A DNA stretch of 5,908 nt from JBLHGN01 sp047616325 (GTDB lineage Bacteria; Pseudomonadota; Gammaproteobacteria; Pseudomonadales; Cellvibrionaceae). Shown one piece after another: positions 1 to 4,945 of this stretch. Where the stretch lies: positions 1 to 5,908 of the forward strand of contig JBLHGN010000231.1 of NCBI GenBank assembly GCA_047616325.1. The letters run 5' to 3'. The position numbers were made by a program, and so were the translations under genes. Below the pieces are notes generated by a model, which worked only from the letters and a program-made list of their open reading frames with translations, was not told where the DNA came from and made no database searches. Within the stretch, counting starts at the first letter, position 1. Every line of letters begins with the position of its first letter.

Positions 1-106
1 CATCGCCACGCGCACGACTTCCAATTAGCACGGCAAAAACAAGATCTGGCTCTGCACCAATCAGCTCCTTCAAGCGGGCAATTTCATTGTGTGCTTTTTT
101 TGGCAT
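1..106 (-). CDS. MNT-type nucleotidyltransferase, N-terminal part (third MNT gene, cut by window edge)
   Basis: Reading leftward from the ATG at 106-104 gives 35 codons, open to the window edge: MPKKAHNEIARLKELIGAEP followed by DLVFAVLIGSRARGD. The hydrophobic strand followed by GSRARGD is the start of the nucleotide-binding motif (GSX10DXD) of minimal DNA polymerase-beta-fold nucleotidyltransferases. The DXD aspartates would lie just outside the window. MNT proteins of this size usually act as antitoxins to HEPN ribonucleases, and two other MNT/HEPN pairs lie immediately upstream on the same strand, so an antitoxin role is likely but inferred. No HEPN partner is visible on the upstream side, so any partner should follow beyond position 1. 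No Shine-Dalgarno sequence is evident before this ATG. The upstream sequence is repeat array A. A different polymerase-beta-fold transferase cannot be excluded. Confidence 0.75.
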   Translation of the reverse strand, partial: MPKKAHNEIARLKELIGAEPDLVFAVLIGSRARGD

Positions 107-132
107 AGGTTTTGGACTGTTAGAGTTTTGGG

Positions 133-249
133 TTGTTGGCACGCTTCGCTGGTGGTTATTGGTACGCTGCGCTTGTAGTGGGTGGTGCGCTGCGCTTGTG
201 GAGCTTTCCACCTACCAAATTCAAAAAGCGCAGCGTACCAATTGCCAAC
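133..249. repeat. Repeat array A: three direct plus one inverted REP-like units
   Basis: On the plus strand there are three direct copies of a unit close to TTGGTRCGCTKCGCTT, at 136-150, 159-174 and 183-197. A spacer containing TTTCCACCTACCA follows, then one inverted copy, AAGCGCAGCGTACCAA, at 226-241. The outer edges are GTTGGC (135-140) and GCCAAC (244-249). The array fills the gap between the MNT gene ending at 251 and the partial MNT gene starting at 106. The same architecture and orientation recur in arrays B and C. The repeat family is not one I can name; it resembles REP-type palindromic repeats. Confidence 0.85.
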
Positions 250-250
250 T

Positions 251-547
251 TCAACCCAGAGGGAATTGAATAAAATCATTTTTCACTAGCTGATAAAACT
301 CATCACTCAAACGACTCTTTTGTACGACATCTACAAAGTATGGCAGGTCGGATTCAGAAAATGCATCTTTGATGGCGACCTCTTCTCCAAAAGATAGTTC
401 GGGGCCATCGATGCATAGATCCACATCTGAGAATTTTTGTGCTTTATTTGTGGCTCTAGAACCAAAAACGTAGACCTTTTGACCCTTAAGCTGCTTGCGC
501 AAAATATCTCGAAGGATATTTTGGTGCTTTTCTGACAATTGAATCAT
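251..547 (-). CDS. MNT-domain nucleotidyltransferase, HI0073-type antitoxin
   Basis: This 98-aa protein is a minimal nucleotidyltransferase of the polymerase-beta fold. G29-S30 followed by ten residues and then D41-V-D43 is an exact GSX10DXD motif. The third acidic residue is probably D73 in the YFVDVV strand. Its ATG overlaps the stop of the upstream HEPN gene by 4 bp (ATGA at 547-544), so the two are almost certainly translationally coupled. The pair matches Haemophilus HI0073/HI0074, in which the HEPN protein was first described as a 'nucleotidyltransferase substrate-binding protein'. By analogy with type VII systems the MNT probably neutralises the HEPN partner by adding AMP to it. That activity is inferred for this subfamily. 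The stop codon lies directly against repeat array A. All catalytic residues are present, so the gene appears intact. Confidence 0.9.
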   Translation of the reverse strand: MIQLSEKHQNILRDILRKQLKGQKVYVFGSRATNKAQKFSDVDLCIDGPELSFGEEVAIKDAFSESDLPYFVDVVQKSRLSDEFYQLVKNDFIQFPLG

Positions 548-966
548 GACTGGCGCGCTTCTAGCTTTGCCAACAATGCCTTTGCGTGTGGCAAAAAATC
601 TAATGCTACGCGGTATACTTCGTTAGCTTTTTTTTCATCATATGTATGGGAAGTTTCATTTCGTGCCTTATGAAAAACGAACCATGCTTCGGGCTCATCT
701 AATAAACCTTTTTTTGCCGCAAACCGATATAGATCTTTTCTACTCAACACACTAATAGTCGCCTCACCATCATCACTCTTAAGCTGCCTACTGAGCATTT
801 TCCAACTTAGCTCATAACTGAACTCAAAACTTTGAATAACACCAGCTCGCATTGTACGTTGCTGGGCATCGCTGAGCGACGACATAAACTTTACATCTTC
901 TGTGCTCTCTATAGCTTCAGTTAAGGATGCAATCGCTTTTACTAGTGATGTTAAATTTAGGTTCAT
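544..966 (-). CDS. HEPN-domain protein, HI0074 family (putative toxin)
   Basis: This 140-aa, mostly helical protein has the HI0074-family signature near its C-terminus: R102-N-E-T-S-H107-T-Y109, which is the RX4HXY motif of HEPN ribonucleases. The helix around 46-62 (SFEFSYELSWKMLSRQL) is also typical of the family, as is the length. Established knowledge: HEPN proteins paired with MNT partners are commonly RNases whose activity is blocked by the nucleotidyltransferase, and the RX4H residues form the active site. Inference: it is the toxin of the pair with the MNT gene it overlaps. It is the first gene of the pair, with array B about 20 bp upstream of its ATG. No clear Shine-Dalgarno is present: the bases before the ATG on the coding strand are AT-rich (ATATATAAAA). 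No lesion is visible. Confidence 0.9.
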   Translation of the reverse strand: MNLNLTSLVKAIASLTEAIESTEDVKFMSSLSDAQQRTMRAGVIQSFEFSYELSWKMLSRQLKSDDGEATISVLSRKDLYRFAAKKGLLDEPEAWFVFHKARNETSHTYDEKKANEVYRVALDFLPHAKALLAKLEARQS

Positions 967-992
967 TTTTATATATCTACATTGCAGTTTAA

Positions 993-1082
993 TTGGTGCG
1001 CTTCGCTTTTTGTAGGTGGTTATTGGTGCGCTTCGTTTTTAGATGTTTCCACTTACCACTTACCACAAGCGCAGCCTACCAA
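993..1082. repeat. Repeat array B: two direct plus one inverted REP-like units
   Basis: On the plus strand, direct copies TTGGTGCGCTTCGCTT (993-1008) and TTGGTGCGCTTCGTTT (1023-1038) are followed by the conserved spacer AGATGTTTCCACTTACCA. An inverted copy, AAGCGCAGCCTACCAA, lies at 1067-1082. Orientation and internal order match arrays A and C. The spacer from 1041 is nearly identical to that of array C from 2015. The array sits between the HEPN start codon (966) and the hepT stop (1093) and occupies most of that 126-bp gap. Confidence 0.85.
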
Positions 1083-1092
1083 ACTCCACCTT

Positions 1093-1515
1093 CTATTTTG
1101 TATTATCTAATATTTTCGTAATTTCTATCGCATAGCACTTAAAGTCATTGAGTCTTTTTGTGCATATGGCATAAACGATTTCTAGGTTAAGGTTGTCGTA
1201 TTGATGCACTGCGATATTTCGGAAACCTACGGCACTTTTCATTTTAGTTGCAAGTTGTTCGGTAATTATCCCCTGCTTCTGCAGGCTATCAAATACTTGC
1301 TTCATGGTAACGGGCGCGGGGAAATCATTTTCACTTACTATATGACTAGCAATGTCAACGGCAGTTTGAATCGCTCTACTGAGATTCAGCACTATAACGT
1401 CTTGGGCATCCAAGTTTTGCTCTAAATCTGCCACAGAGTTCGGTGTTTTTTCTTCGATACGCACAATGCATCGCCGCAGAGACTCCAGCTTCGCTTCAAT
1501 AATTTTAACGTTCAT
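1093..1515 (-). CDS. hepT: HepT-type HEPN ribonuclease toxin (DUF86 family)
   Basis: With the ATG at 1515 the product is 140 aa, the normal size for HepT/DUF86 proteins. It begins MNVKIIEAKLESLRRCIVRI, as family members do. The RX4HXY motif is complete: R99-N100-I-A-V-H104-Q-Y106. Established knowledge: in the type VII toxin-antitoxin system HepT is an RNase, and its partner MntA adds AMP to the motif tyrosine, which would be Y106 here. The upstream mntA ends 19 nt before this start, so the two form an operon with antitoxin first. An in-frame TTG at 1545 would add ten residues and overlap mntA by 11 bp. I prefer the ATG because of family length and N-terminus, although its AAGGA sits unusually close to it. 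The gene appears intact. Confidence 0.88.
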   Translation of the reverse strand: MNVKIIEAKLESLRRCIVRIEEKTPNSVADLEQNLDAQDVIVLNLSRAIQTAVDIASHIVSENDFPAPVTMKQVFDSLQKQGIITEQLATKMKSAVGFRNIAVHQYDNLNLEIVYAICTKRLNDFKCYAIEITKILDNTK

Positions 1516-1534
1516 TTCCTTACACCACTCAAAT

Positions 1535-1927
1535 TCATTCTCCAATCCAAGCTTCTCGACGTTCTTTTAACATACGTTTATATATGGGGCCAAAGTCGGC
1601 TTCGTCTACCAACATACGCGCCAGCAAACAAGCATGTGTTTGCGCGTCACCTACTATTCTCTCTCCGCTTAACGCTTCTGAATAAACTGTAGTACCCGCC
1701 TTAGACAATTCCACTAAGTCTACTGGCCTTTCTACGGCCTCGGCTAATGCATCCCACAACTGCATTTTCTGCTGGGAGTCTAACGGCTGACAGGCGACTG
1801 CGATGTCTATATCACTATCCGCTCGGGCTGTACCCTGAGCAACCGAGCCAAATACATATGCCGCATCAATCTTCACTGGCGCTAACTGCAACACTGTTTG
1901 CAATTTTTCTATAAACGCTTTTTTCAT
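1535..1927 (-). CDS. mntA: MntA-type antitoxin, protein adenylyltransferase
   Basis: This 130-aa MNT protein has a complete active site: G27-S28, ten residues, then D39-I-D41 (GSX10DXD), and a third acidic residue D70 in the RPVDLVEL strand. The remainder is a helical tail typical of MntA proteins. Established knowledge: MntA transfers AMP from ATP to a conserved tyrosine of HepT and so blocks its RNase activity. It is followed after 19 nt by hepT on the same strand. The ATG at 1927 lies one base from the edge of repeat array C, leaving no room for a conventional ribosome binding site outside the repeat. The last repeat unit therefore forms the immediate 5' leader. The gene shows no lesion. 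Confidence 0.9.
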   Translation of the reverse strand: MKKAFIEKLQTVLQLAPVKIDAAYVFGSVAQGTARADSDIDIAVACQPLDSQQKMQLWDALAEAVERPVDLVELSKAGTTVYSEALSGERIVGDAQTHACLLARMLVDEADFGPIYKRMLKERREAWIGE

Positions 1928-1928
1928 G

Positions 1929-2062
1929 TTGGTACGCTTCGCTTTGGGTTATTGGTACGCTGCGCTAACGGTGGGTGGTACGCTGCGCTACTGGTTGTTG
2001 GTGCGCTGCGCTTTTAGATGTTTCCACTTACCAATCACCACAAGCGCAGCGCACCAATAACC
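1929..2062. repeat. Repeat array C: four direct plus one inverted REP-like units with a 21-bp stem
   Basis: Direct units on the plus strand lie at 1929-1944, 1952-1967, 1975-1990 and 1998-2013. The conserved TTTCCACTTACCA spacer follows, then an inverted unit at 2042-2057. The last direct unit and the inverted unit are perfect 16-bp complements (TTGGTGCGCTGCGCTT against AAGCGCAGCGCACCAA). The complementarity extends to 21 bp (1993-2013 with 2042-2062) with one G-T mismatch. In RNA of the mntA strand this would be a strong hairpin about 65-70 nt before the start codon. Unit spacing is about 23 bp. This is the largest of the three related arrays. Confidence 0.88.
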
Positions 2063-2202
2063 AAAAAACACGCTTCCGCCCTACCCTGTCGCAAGGCATT
2101 CTCGGTTTTTACCACTATCCAGCATCTTCCATGTCTCTCATCTCCCTTTCTTTATATACTTTCTTTAAGTCTATAACGCTACAAACCGCTTCTATTTCGC
2201 AG

Positions 2203-2694
2203 CTACATCACTTTTCGAATACTGGTATTTTCCACATGCAGCATTACTTGGCTTTGCAATATGGATAACAACACGACTGAACGCTGTTCGCCGTCGCTGC
2301 ACTGAAATATGGCTTCTAAGTGCCGGTATGGTCCGTGTAATATTTCTACGCGATCTTGCGCTTTGGGGAGCTTGTGGTTGGTTGTTATGCCTTCGAGGCC
2401 ACAGCGCTGCTTTATGCTCTCTATAATGGCGCCGTCCAGTGTGGCGGGCATTTGCCCCAAGCGAACAAAGTCTTGCACGCCACGGGTATTGCGAACGCTT
2501 TGAAAGTTGTCTTCTTGGCCAAGCTCGATGAACATGTAGCGCGGGAACAGCGGCTCGATGCATACGGTGCGCTTGCCTCGCCTAAGCTTTTCTACCGAAG
2601 CTTTAGGCAAGAAGCACGCAAAATCTTGCGCCATTAGGTTGTCTAAGGCTTTTTGTTCGGCGTTTACTTTTGTGCTGAGCGCGTACCAAGGCAT
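2203..2694 (-). CDS. rfaH: RfaH, operon-specific transcription antiterminator
   Basis: The product is 163 aa against 162 in E. coli. RfaH is a NusG paralogue that loads onto RNA polymerase paused at ops sites and lets it read through long operons for LPS core, O-antigen, capsule or EPS. Its C-terminal domain also recruits ribosomes. The NGN domain covers about residues 3-95, with WYALSTK at the start, RRGKRTVCIEPLFPRYMFIE at 38-57 and NTRGVQDFVRLG at 69-80. A linker follows, then the KOW-type C-terminal domain (about 113-163) with AIFQCSDGEQRSVVLL. The ATG at 2694 is chosen because it fits family length and sits 7 nt after the upstream stop. An in-frame GTG at 2730 would add 12 residues and overlap the upstream gene. 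No good Shine-Dalgarno is visible, so translational coupling to the upstream gene is likely. The gene appears intact. Confidence 0.93.
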   Translation of the reverse strand: MPWYALSTKVNAEQKALDNLMAQDFACFLPKASVEKLRRGKRTVCIEPLFPRYMFIELGQEDNFQSVRNTRGVQDFVRLGQMPATLDGAIIESIKQRCGLEGITTNHKLPKAQDRVEILHGPYRHLEAIFQCSDGEQRSVVLLSILQSQVMLHVENTSIRKVM

Positions 2695-2701
2695 AGGTGA
2701 G

Positions 2702-3079
2702 TTAACCCAATGATTCGTCTGTTGTTTCACATACGGTTTCGTTTTTTGAGCTGCTCACTTCGTTTTGCAGCTCGGCGATATCTCTTTTCAATTGGTCGTA
2801 CTGACGCTGCTTTTTTGTTAAAAACCGCAGAGTAACATCTGCCTTTTCGCTAAACCCTTTTGGCGTTAACAAATAAGCATACCCCGCCTTATTTTCAGAT
2901 TTAGCAAAATTGCCGGCCTTCACCCACCCTGCAGCAATCAGAGCTTTTAAACAGTAGTTGGTTTTGCCCAAACTTATACCCACGGTTTTGGCCAACTCAC
3001 GCTGGCTCATAGTGGGGTTTTGCTCCAGCTCTTTAAGCAGGAGGTAGCGTAGTTCGTCATTTAGTGCAGATTCTGTCAT
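2702..3079 (-). CDS. MarR-family EPS-associated transcriptional regulator
   Basis: The 125-aa product has a winged helix-turn-helix at about residues 5-75: LNDELRYLLLKELEQNP, then SQRELAKTVGISLGKTNYCL as helix-turn-helix, then GWVKAGNF and a wing ending YAYLLTPKG. A probable coiled coil follows at about 87-108 and an acidic, polar tail. This arrangement matches the family annotated as MarR-family EPS-associated regulators, which occur beside exopolysaccharide loci. The ATG at 3079 is preferred because the family N-terminus begins shortly before LNDELRY. A TTG at 3115 would add 12 residues unlike the family and would lie upstream of the predicted transcription start. The gene is followed after 7 nt by rfaH, so the two form an operon that probably controls polysaccharide synthesis. 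The target and effector are not visible here. Confidence 0.88.
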   Translation of the reverse strand: MTESALNDELRYLLLKELEQNPTMSQRELAKTVGISLGKTNYCLKALIAAGWVKAGNFAKSENKAGYAYLLTPKGFSEKADVTLRFLTKKQRQYDQLKRDIAELQNEVSSSKNETVCETTDESLG

Positions 3080-3100
3080 GGGGGAAAGTGTAGGAGATAA

Positions 3101-3129
3101 AATAGAGGCGTTCAAGTAGTGAACATCAA
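3101..3129 (-). promoter_or_regulatory. Candidate sigma-70 promoter for marR-rfaH
   Basis: On the minus strand TTGATG (plus 3129-3124) and TCTATT (plus 3106-3101) are separated by 17 nt, giving moderate matches to the -35 and -10 consensus. Initiation near 3094 would leave a leader of only about 15 nt before the ATG at 3079, consistent with the absence of a clear ribosome binding site. The call rests on pattern matching alone. Confidence 0.3.
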
Positions 3130-3153
3130 TAATTTGACGTTTTGGGAATTATT
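3128..3153. promoter_or_regulatory. AT-rich dyad next to the marR promoter, possible operator
   Basis: AATAATT (3128-3134) and AATTATT (3147-3153) form a perfect 7-bp inverted repeat with a 12-bp centre. It touches the candidate -35 element of the marR-rfaH promoter. MarR proteins often bind AT-rich dyads at their own promoters, so autoregulation is possible. AT-rich dyads of this length also arise by chance. Confidence 0.22.
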
Positions 3154-3187
3154 TTATTAATTTTGGGCTGTTGAGACGGGATGATGG

Positions 3188-3322
3188 CGGGGAAAGACGG
3201 GGGACGGGGGACAGGGGACAGGGGACAGGGGACAGGGGACAGGAAAAGAAAAGATAGGGGCGGGAAAAGATAGAGACAGGTGCAGGGGACGGGAAAAGAT
3301 GGGGGGGGGTACATTGGGGGGG
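3188..3322. repeat. G-rich low-complexity region with GGGGACA tandem repeats
   Basis: The plus strand carries four to five consecutive 7-bp units of the type GGGGACA at about 3206-3241. Degenerate GGGAAAAGAT-type blocks follow, then a run of nine G (3301-3309) and one of seven G (3316-3322). Many runs of three or more G on one strand give strong G-quadruplex potential, and homopolymers make the tract prone to slippage. Proline-rich translations of the opposite strand are a composition artefact. The tract lies just downstream of the four-helix-bundle pseudogene, and similar G-rich sequence lies upstream of that gene. Confidence 0.85.
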
Positions 3323-3347
3323 ATAACTGGGTTTGTTGTTGGTGTGG

Positions 3348-3701
3348 CTATTTTTCTAGTTTTTGTTTTTTTGTTCGGATTAGGCCGGCTAGCATGGCGG
3401 CGATTTGTTCAGATTGTGTTTCTAAATCTGCGCCTGTTTTGGGGGGCATGTAGCCTATGGCGACTCCTACGTTGAGCTATGTGATGACTTCGGCGGTTGA
3501 GGCTTTTGCAATGTAGAGGAAGCGGATTTGGTCTTTTAGTGTTTCTCGCTCGACTCCTTCGGCTATGTTTGAGGGTATTGAAAGGCCTGCTCTTGTTATT
3601 TGGTCTTTGAAGCCAAGGTCGTTTAGTGTTTTTGTTTGCTTATATAGTGCACAAGATAAGTTGAGGGCTTGTTGCCATACTTTTAGGTTTTTGAATTTCA
3701 T
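3348..3701 (-). pseudogene. Four-helix-bundle protein (23S rRNA intervening-sequence type), broken by an in-frame TAG
   Basis: The first 74 codons encode a typical start of the S23/IVS four-helix-bundle family: MKFKNLKVWQQALNLSCALY, then ITRAGLSIPSNIAEGVER at about 36-53 and RFLYIAKASTAEV. A TAG at 3479-3477 then interrupts. The same frame continues for 42 further codons (LNVGVAIGYM ... QIAAMLAGLIRTKKQKLEK) and ends at TAG 3350-3348. Read through, the protein is 117 aa, the family's usual length, and the interrupted position probably held Gln (CAG to TAG) in a TQL context. Two genes in this window (hepT and rfaH) end in TAG, so TAG is a normal stop here. The family is found within 23S rRNA intervening sequences and as free-standing genes; its biochemical role is poorly defined. 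The N-terminal fragment may still be translated. Confidence 0.85.
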
Positions 3702-3730
3702 TTTTTCTCGTCCGTGAGATAGGTTAAGGT

Positions 3731-3787
3731 TACAGGAAAAGGAGGGGACGGGGAAAGGCTCGACAGGTCACAGGAGGCCAGGGCTCC
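3731..3787. repeat. Second G-rich, ACAGG-containing tract flanking the four-helix pseudogene
   Basis: This short tract contains ACAGGAAAAGGAGGGGACGG, then GACAGG and CACAGGAGG. It is purine-rich on the plus strand and shares GGGGAC and ACAGG words with the tract at 3188-3322. Together the two bracket the four-helix pseudogene. It fills most of the gap between that gene's start and the 3' end of the Rpn pseudogene. Confidence 0.55.
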
Positions 3788-3799
3788 AGCCTTCATTCT

Positions 3800-4723
3800 C
3801 TACCTTCCAGATTTTAGCTGTTCTATCCTTTCAAGTGACAAACCTGTAACTCGGGCGACTACTTCGACGGCAATGCCTTCTTTAAGCATGTTTTTTGCGA
3901 CCCCTAAACTGGCTTTTTCTATGCCCCTCTCTATGCCCTTCTCTATGCCTTGTTGTTCCCATTGTTTGGTCCACTCGGTAACACGTTCTGCTAGCATTTC
4001 TTTTACCTCGGATAAATTCTTCAAGCCCGGCAATTTCACTCCTGGAAAACGCGCGGGTAACAAACTGTTGGCCAGCCACACGGTAAATGTTCTGCGTAGC
4101 CGTCTGTAATCTGGGCTTTCTTGCTGAAGCCAAACAACTAGCTCACCAAGAGCGTCTGACAATTCACTCGGAGTATTACTATTCTCTAGGTTTATGAGGG
4201 CCGACACAAGGTTTGGTGCTGCTTTTTTCGCCTCTTTTGCGGCTTGGCCTTCGTCCAAGAGGAAGTATTCAAGCTGTGGCTGGTATTGTGCCATTGAGGC
4301 TGGGACGGGCTCAATGATATCACTTAGTTTTGTCGCTGCAGTCCACTTCTTGCTGCCATTGTATATGGTGATGGGAAATACGGGTGGCAGACGACCACTT
4401 TGAGTGAGTTCGCCTCGCGCGTGGAGATCTTGATAGAGAAGTCCTATATAGGTGAGCAGCCGTACGGCCATCATTGGGTCGATACTGGACTGCATTTCAA
4501 GTAATACGTAAACATAGAGCCAACGATCTCGCCACACTATACGCCATATCACATCGGCTTCACGATTGCGCAGTGCTTCTGAAACGAAGGAGGTTTCAAC
4601 GGGCTCCATCTTGTTGAAATCAAGCTCTGCTATTCATGATTCGTGAACGAAGCCATTGAGTAAGTCTTTGATCATTTCGGGTGATGAGAATAGTTTCCGG
4701 TAACTGCTATCGTGATCTTCCAT
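3800..4723 (-). pseudogene. Rpn/YhgA-like recombination-promoting nuclease (PD-(D/E)XK), broken by an in-frame TGA
   Basis: Starting at the ATG at 4723, the frame reads MEDHDSSYRKLFSSPEMIKD then LLNGFVHES, reaches TGA at 4636-4634, and continues in the same frame with IAELDFNKMEPVETSFVSEA. Family members have Trp at the stop position (HEDW followed by ELDF), so TGG to TGA is the likely lesion. Ignoring the stop, the protein is 307 codons. The family core is intact: READVIWR, then LYVYVLLEMQSS with the E-x-Q of the nuclease active site, then MAVRLLTYIGLLYQDL. A GIEKGIERGIEK segment and helical tail close the protein. The first in-frame ATG after the stop (4609) would give 269 aa retaining the D and E-x-Q residues, so reinitiation could yield an N-terminally shortened protein. 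Rpn proteins are DNA endonucleases that raise recombination and are often annotated as transposases. Confidence 0.87.
3917..3952. repeat. 12-bp tandem repeat, three units, inside the Rpn pseudogene
   Basis: Three imperfect 12-bp units built on YTCTATGCCCYT lie end to end and encode the GIEKGIERGIEK segment of the Rpn C-terminal region. The unit is a multiple of three, so gain or loss keeps the frame. Variable numbers of such GIEKG units are common in YhgA-like proteins. Confidence 0.7.
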
Positions 4724-4765
4724 GTTTCACATTAACTCCAAGGCTTAACGGTATTAGGGGCCTCA

Positions 4766-4908
4766 GAAATAATAAATGATCCCACCTAGATTGTCTTTTG
4801 ACTCGGCTTCAGCGTTGCTTAAAACGTTGCTTAGAATAACTATGCGCTGTTTTAAGCGCCTTGAATCTAAGTCAAAATCCTTCGCCATCCGGGATCATTT
4901 ATTAATTC
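4766..4908. mobile_element. 143-bp nested palindrome, MITE-like element
   Basis: Terminal inverted repeats of 18 bp with one mismatch lie at 4766-4783 (GAAATAATAAATGATCCC) and 4891-4908 (GGGATCATTTATTAATTC). Two further perfect inverted blocks are nested inside in the same register: TTTTGACT (4796-4803) with AGTCAAAA (4870-4877), and GCTTAAAAC (4817-4825) with GTTTTAAGC (4849-4857). Spacings between blocks are 12-13 nt on both arms, so the element folds into one long imperfect hairpin. There is no coding capacity. Size, terminal repeats and palindromy fit a non-autonomous miniature element. No convincing target-site duplication is visible in the immediate flanks (CCTCA and CACGG), so mobility is inferred. 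Confidence 0.7.
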
Positions 4909-4945
4909 CACGGCCATAGCGAGGGTATCACAGAATTGATTAAAA

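Noticed and set aside
133..2062. Repeat arrays considered as a CRISPR array.
   Set aside because: Units are 16 bp, two to four per array, with short related spacers of unequal length and inverted copies; there are no cas genes. They are REP-like.
2063..2202. GGGAG followed by ATGAGAGACATG on the minus strand downstream of rfaH, a possible eight-codon leader peptide.
   Set aside because: The frame ends after eight codons, with no attenuator structure or recognisable composition. It is too weak to call.
2192..2637. Long open frames on both strands overlapping rfaH.
   Set aside because: They are alternative frames of a clearly recognised rfaH gene and show no family features of their own.
3040..3051. 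GGAGGTAGCGTA resembles the RfaH-recruiting ops element (GGCGGTAGCGTG).
   Set aside because: It lies on the plus strand inside the marR coding region, antisense to the gene, and encodes part of the conserved RYLLLKEL segment. No polysaccharide operon starts downstream on that strand.
3126..3314. Open frame on the minus strand with a proline-rich, PVPCPLSPVP-type translation.
   Set aside because: It is the reverse complement of the G-rich tandem repeats. Its composition is explained by the repeat and it has no start signal or family resemblance.
4885..4936. RHPGSFI followed by VSQN in the higA frame resembles the HPGE...SQN start of HigA.
   Set aside because: The HPG residues fall within the terminal repeat of the palindromic element and a TGA follows VSQN, so the likeness is probably chance, although a degraded N-terminus cannot be wholly excluded.
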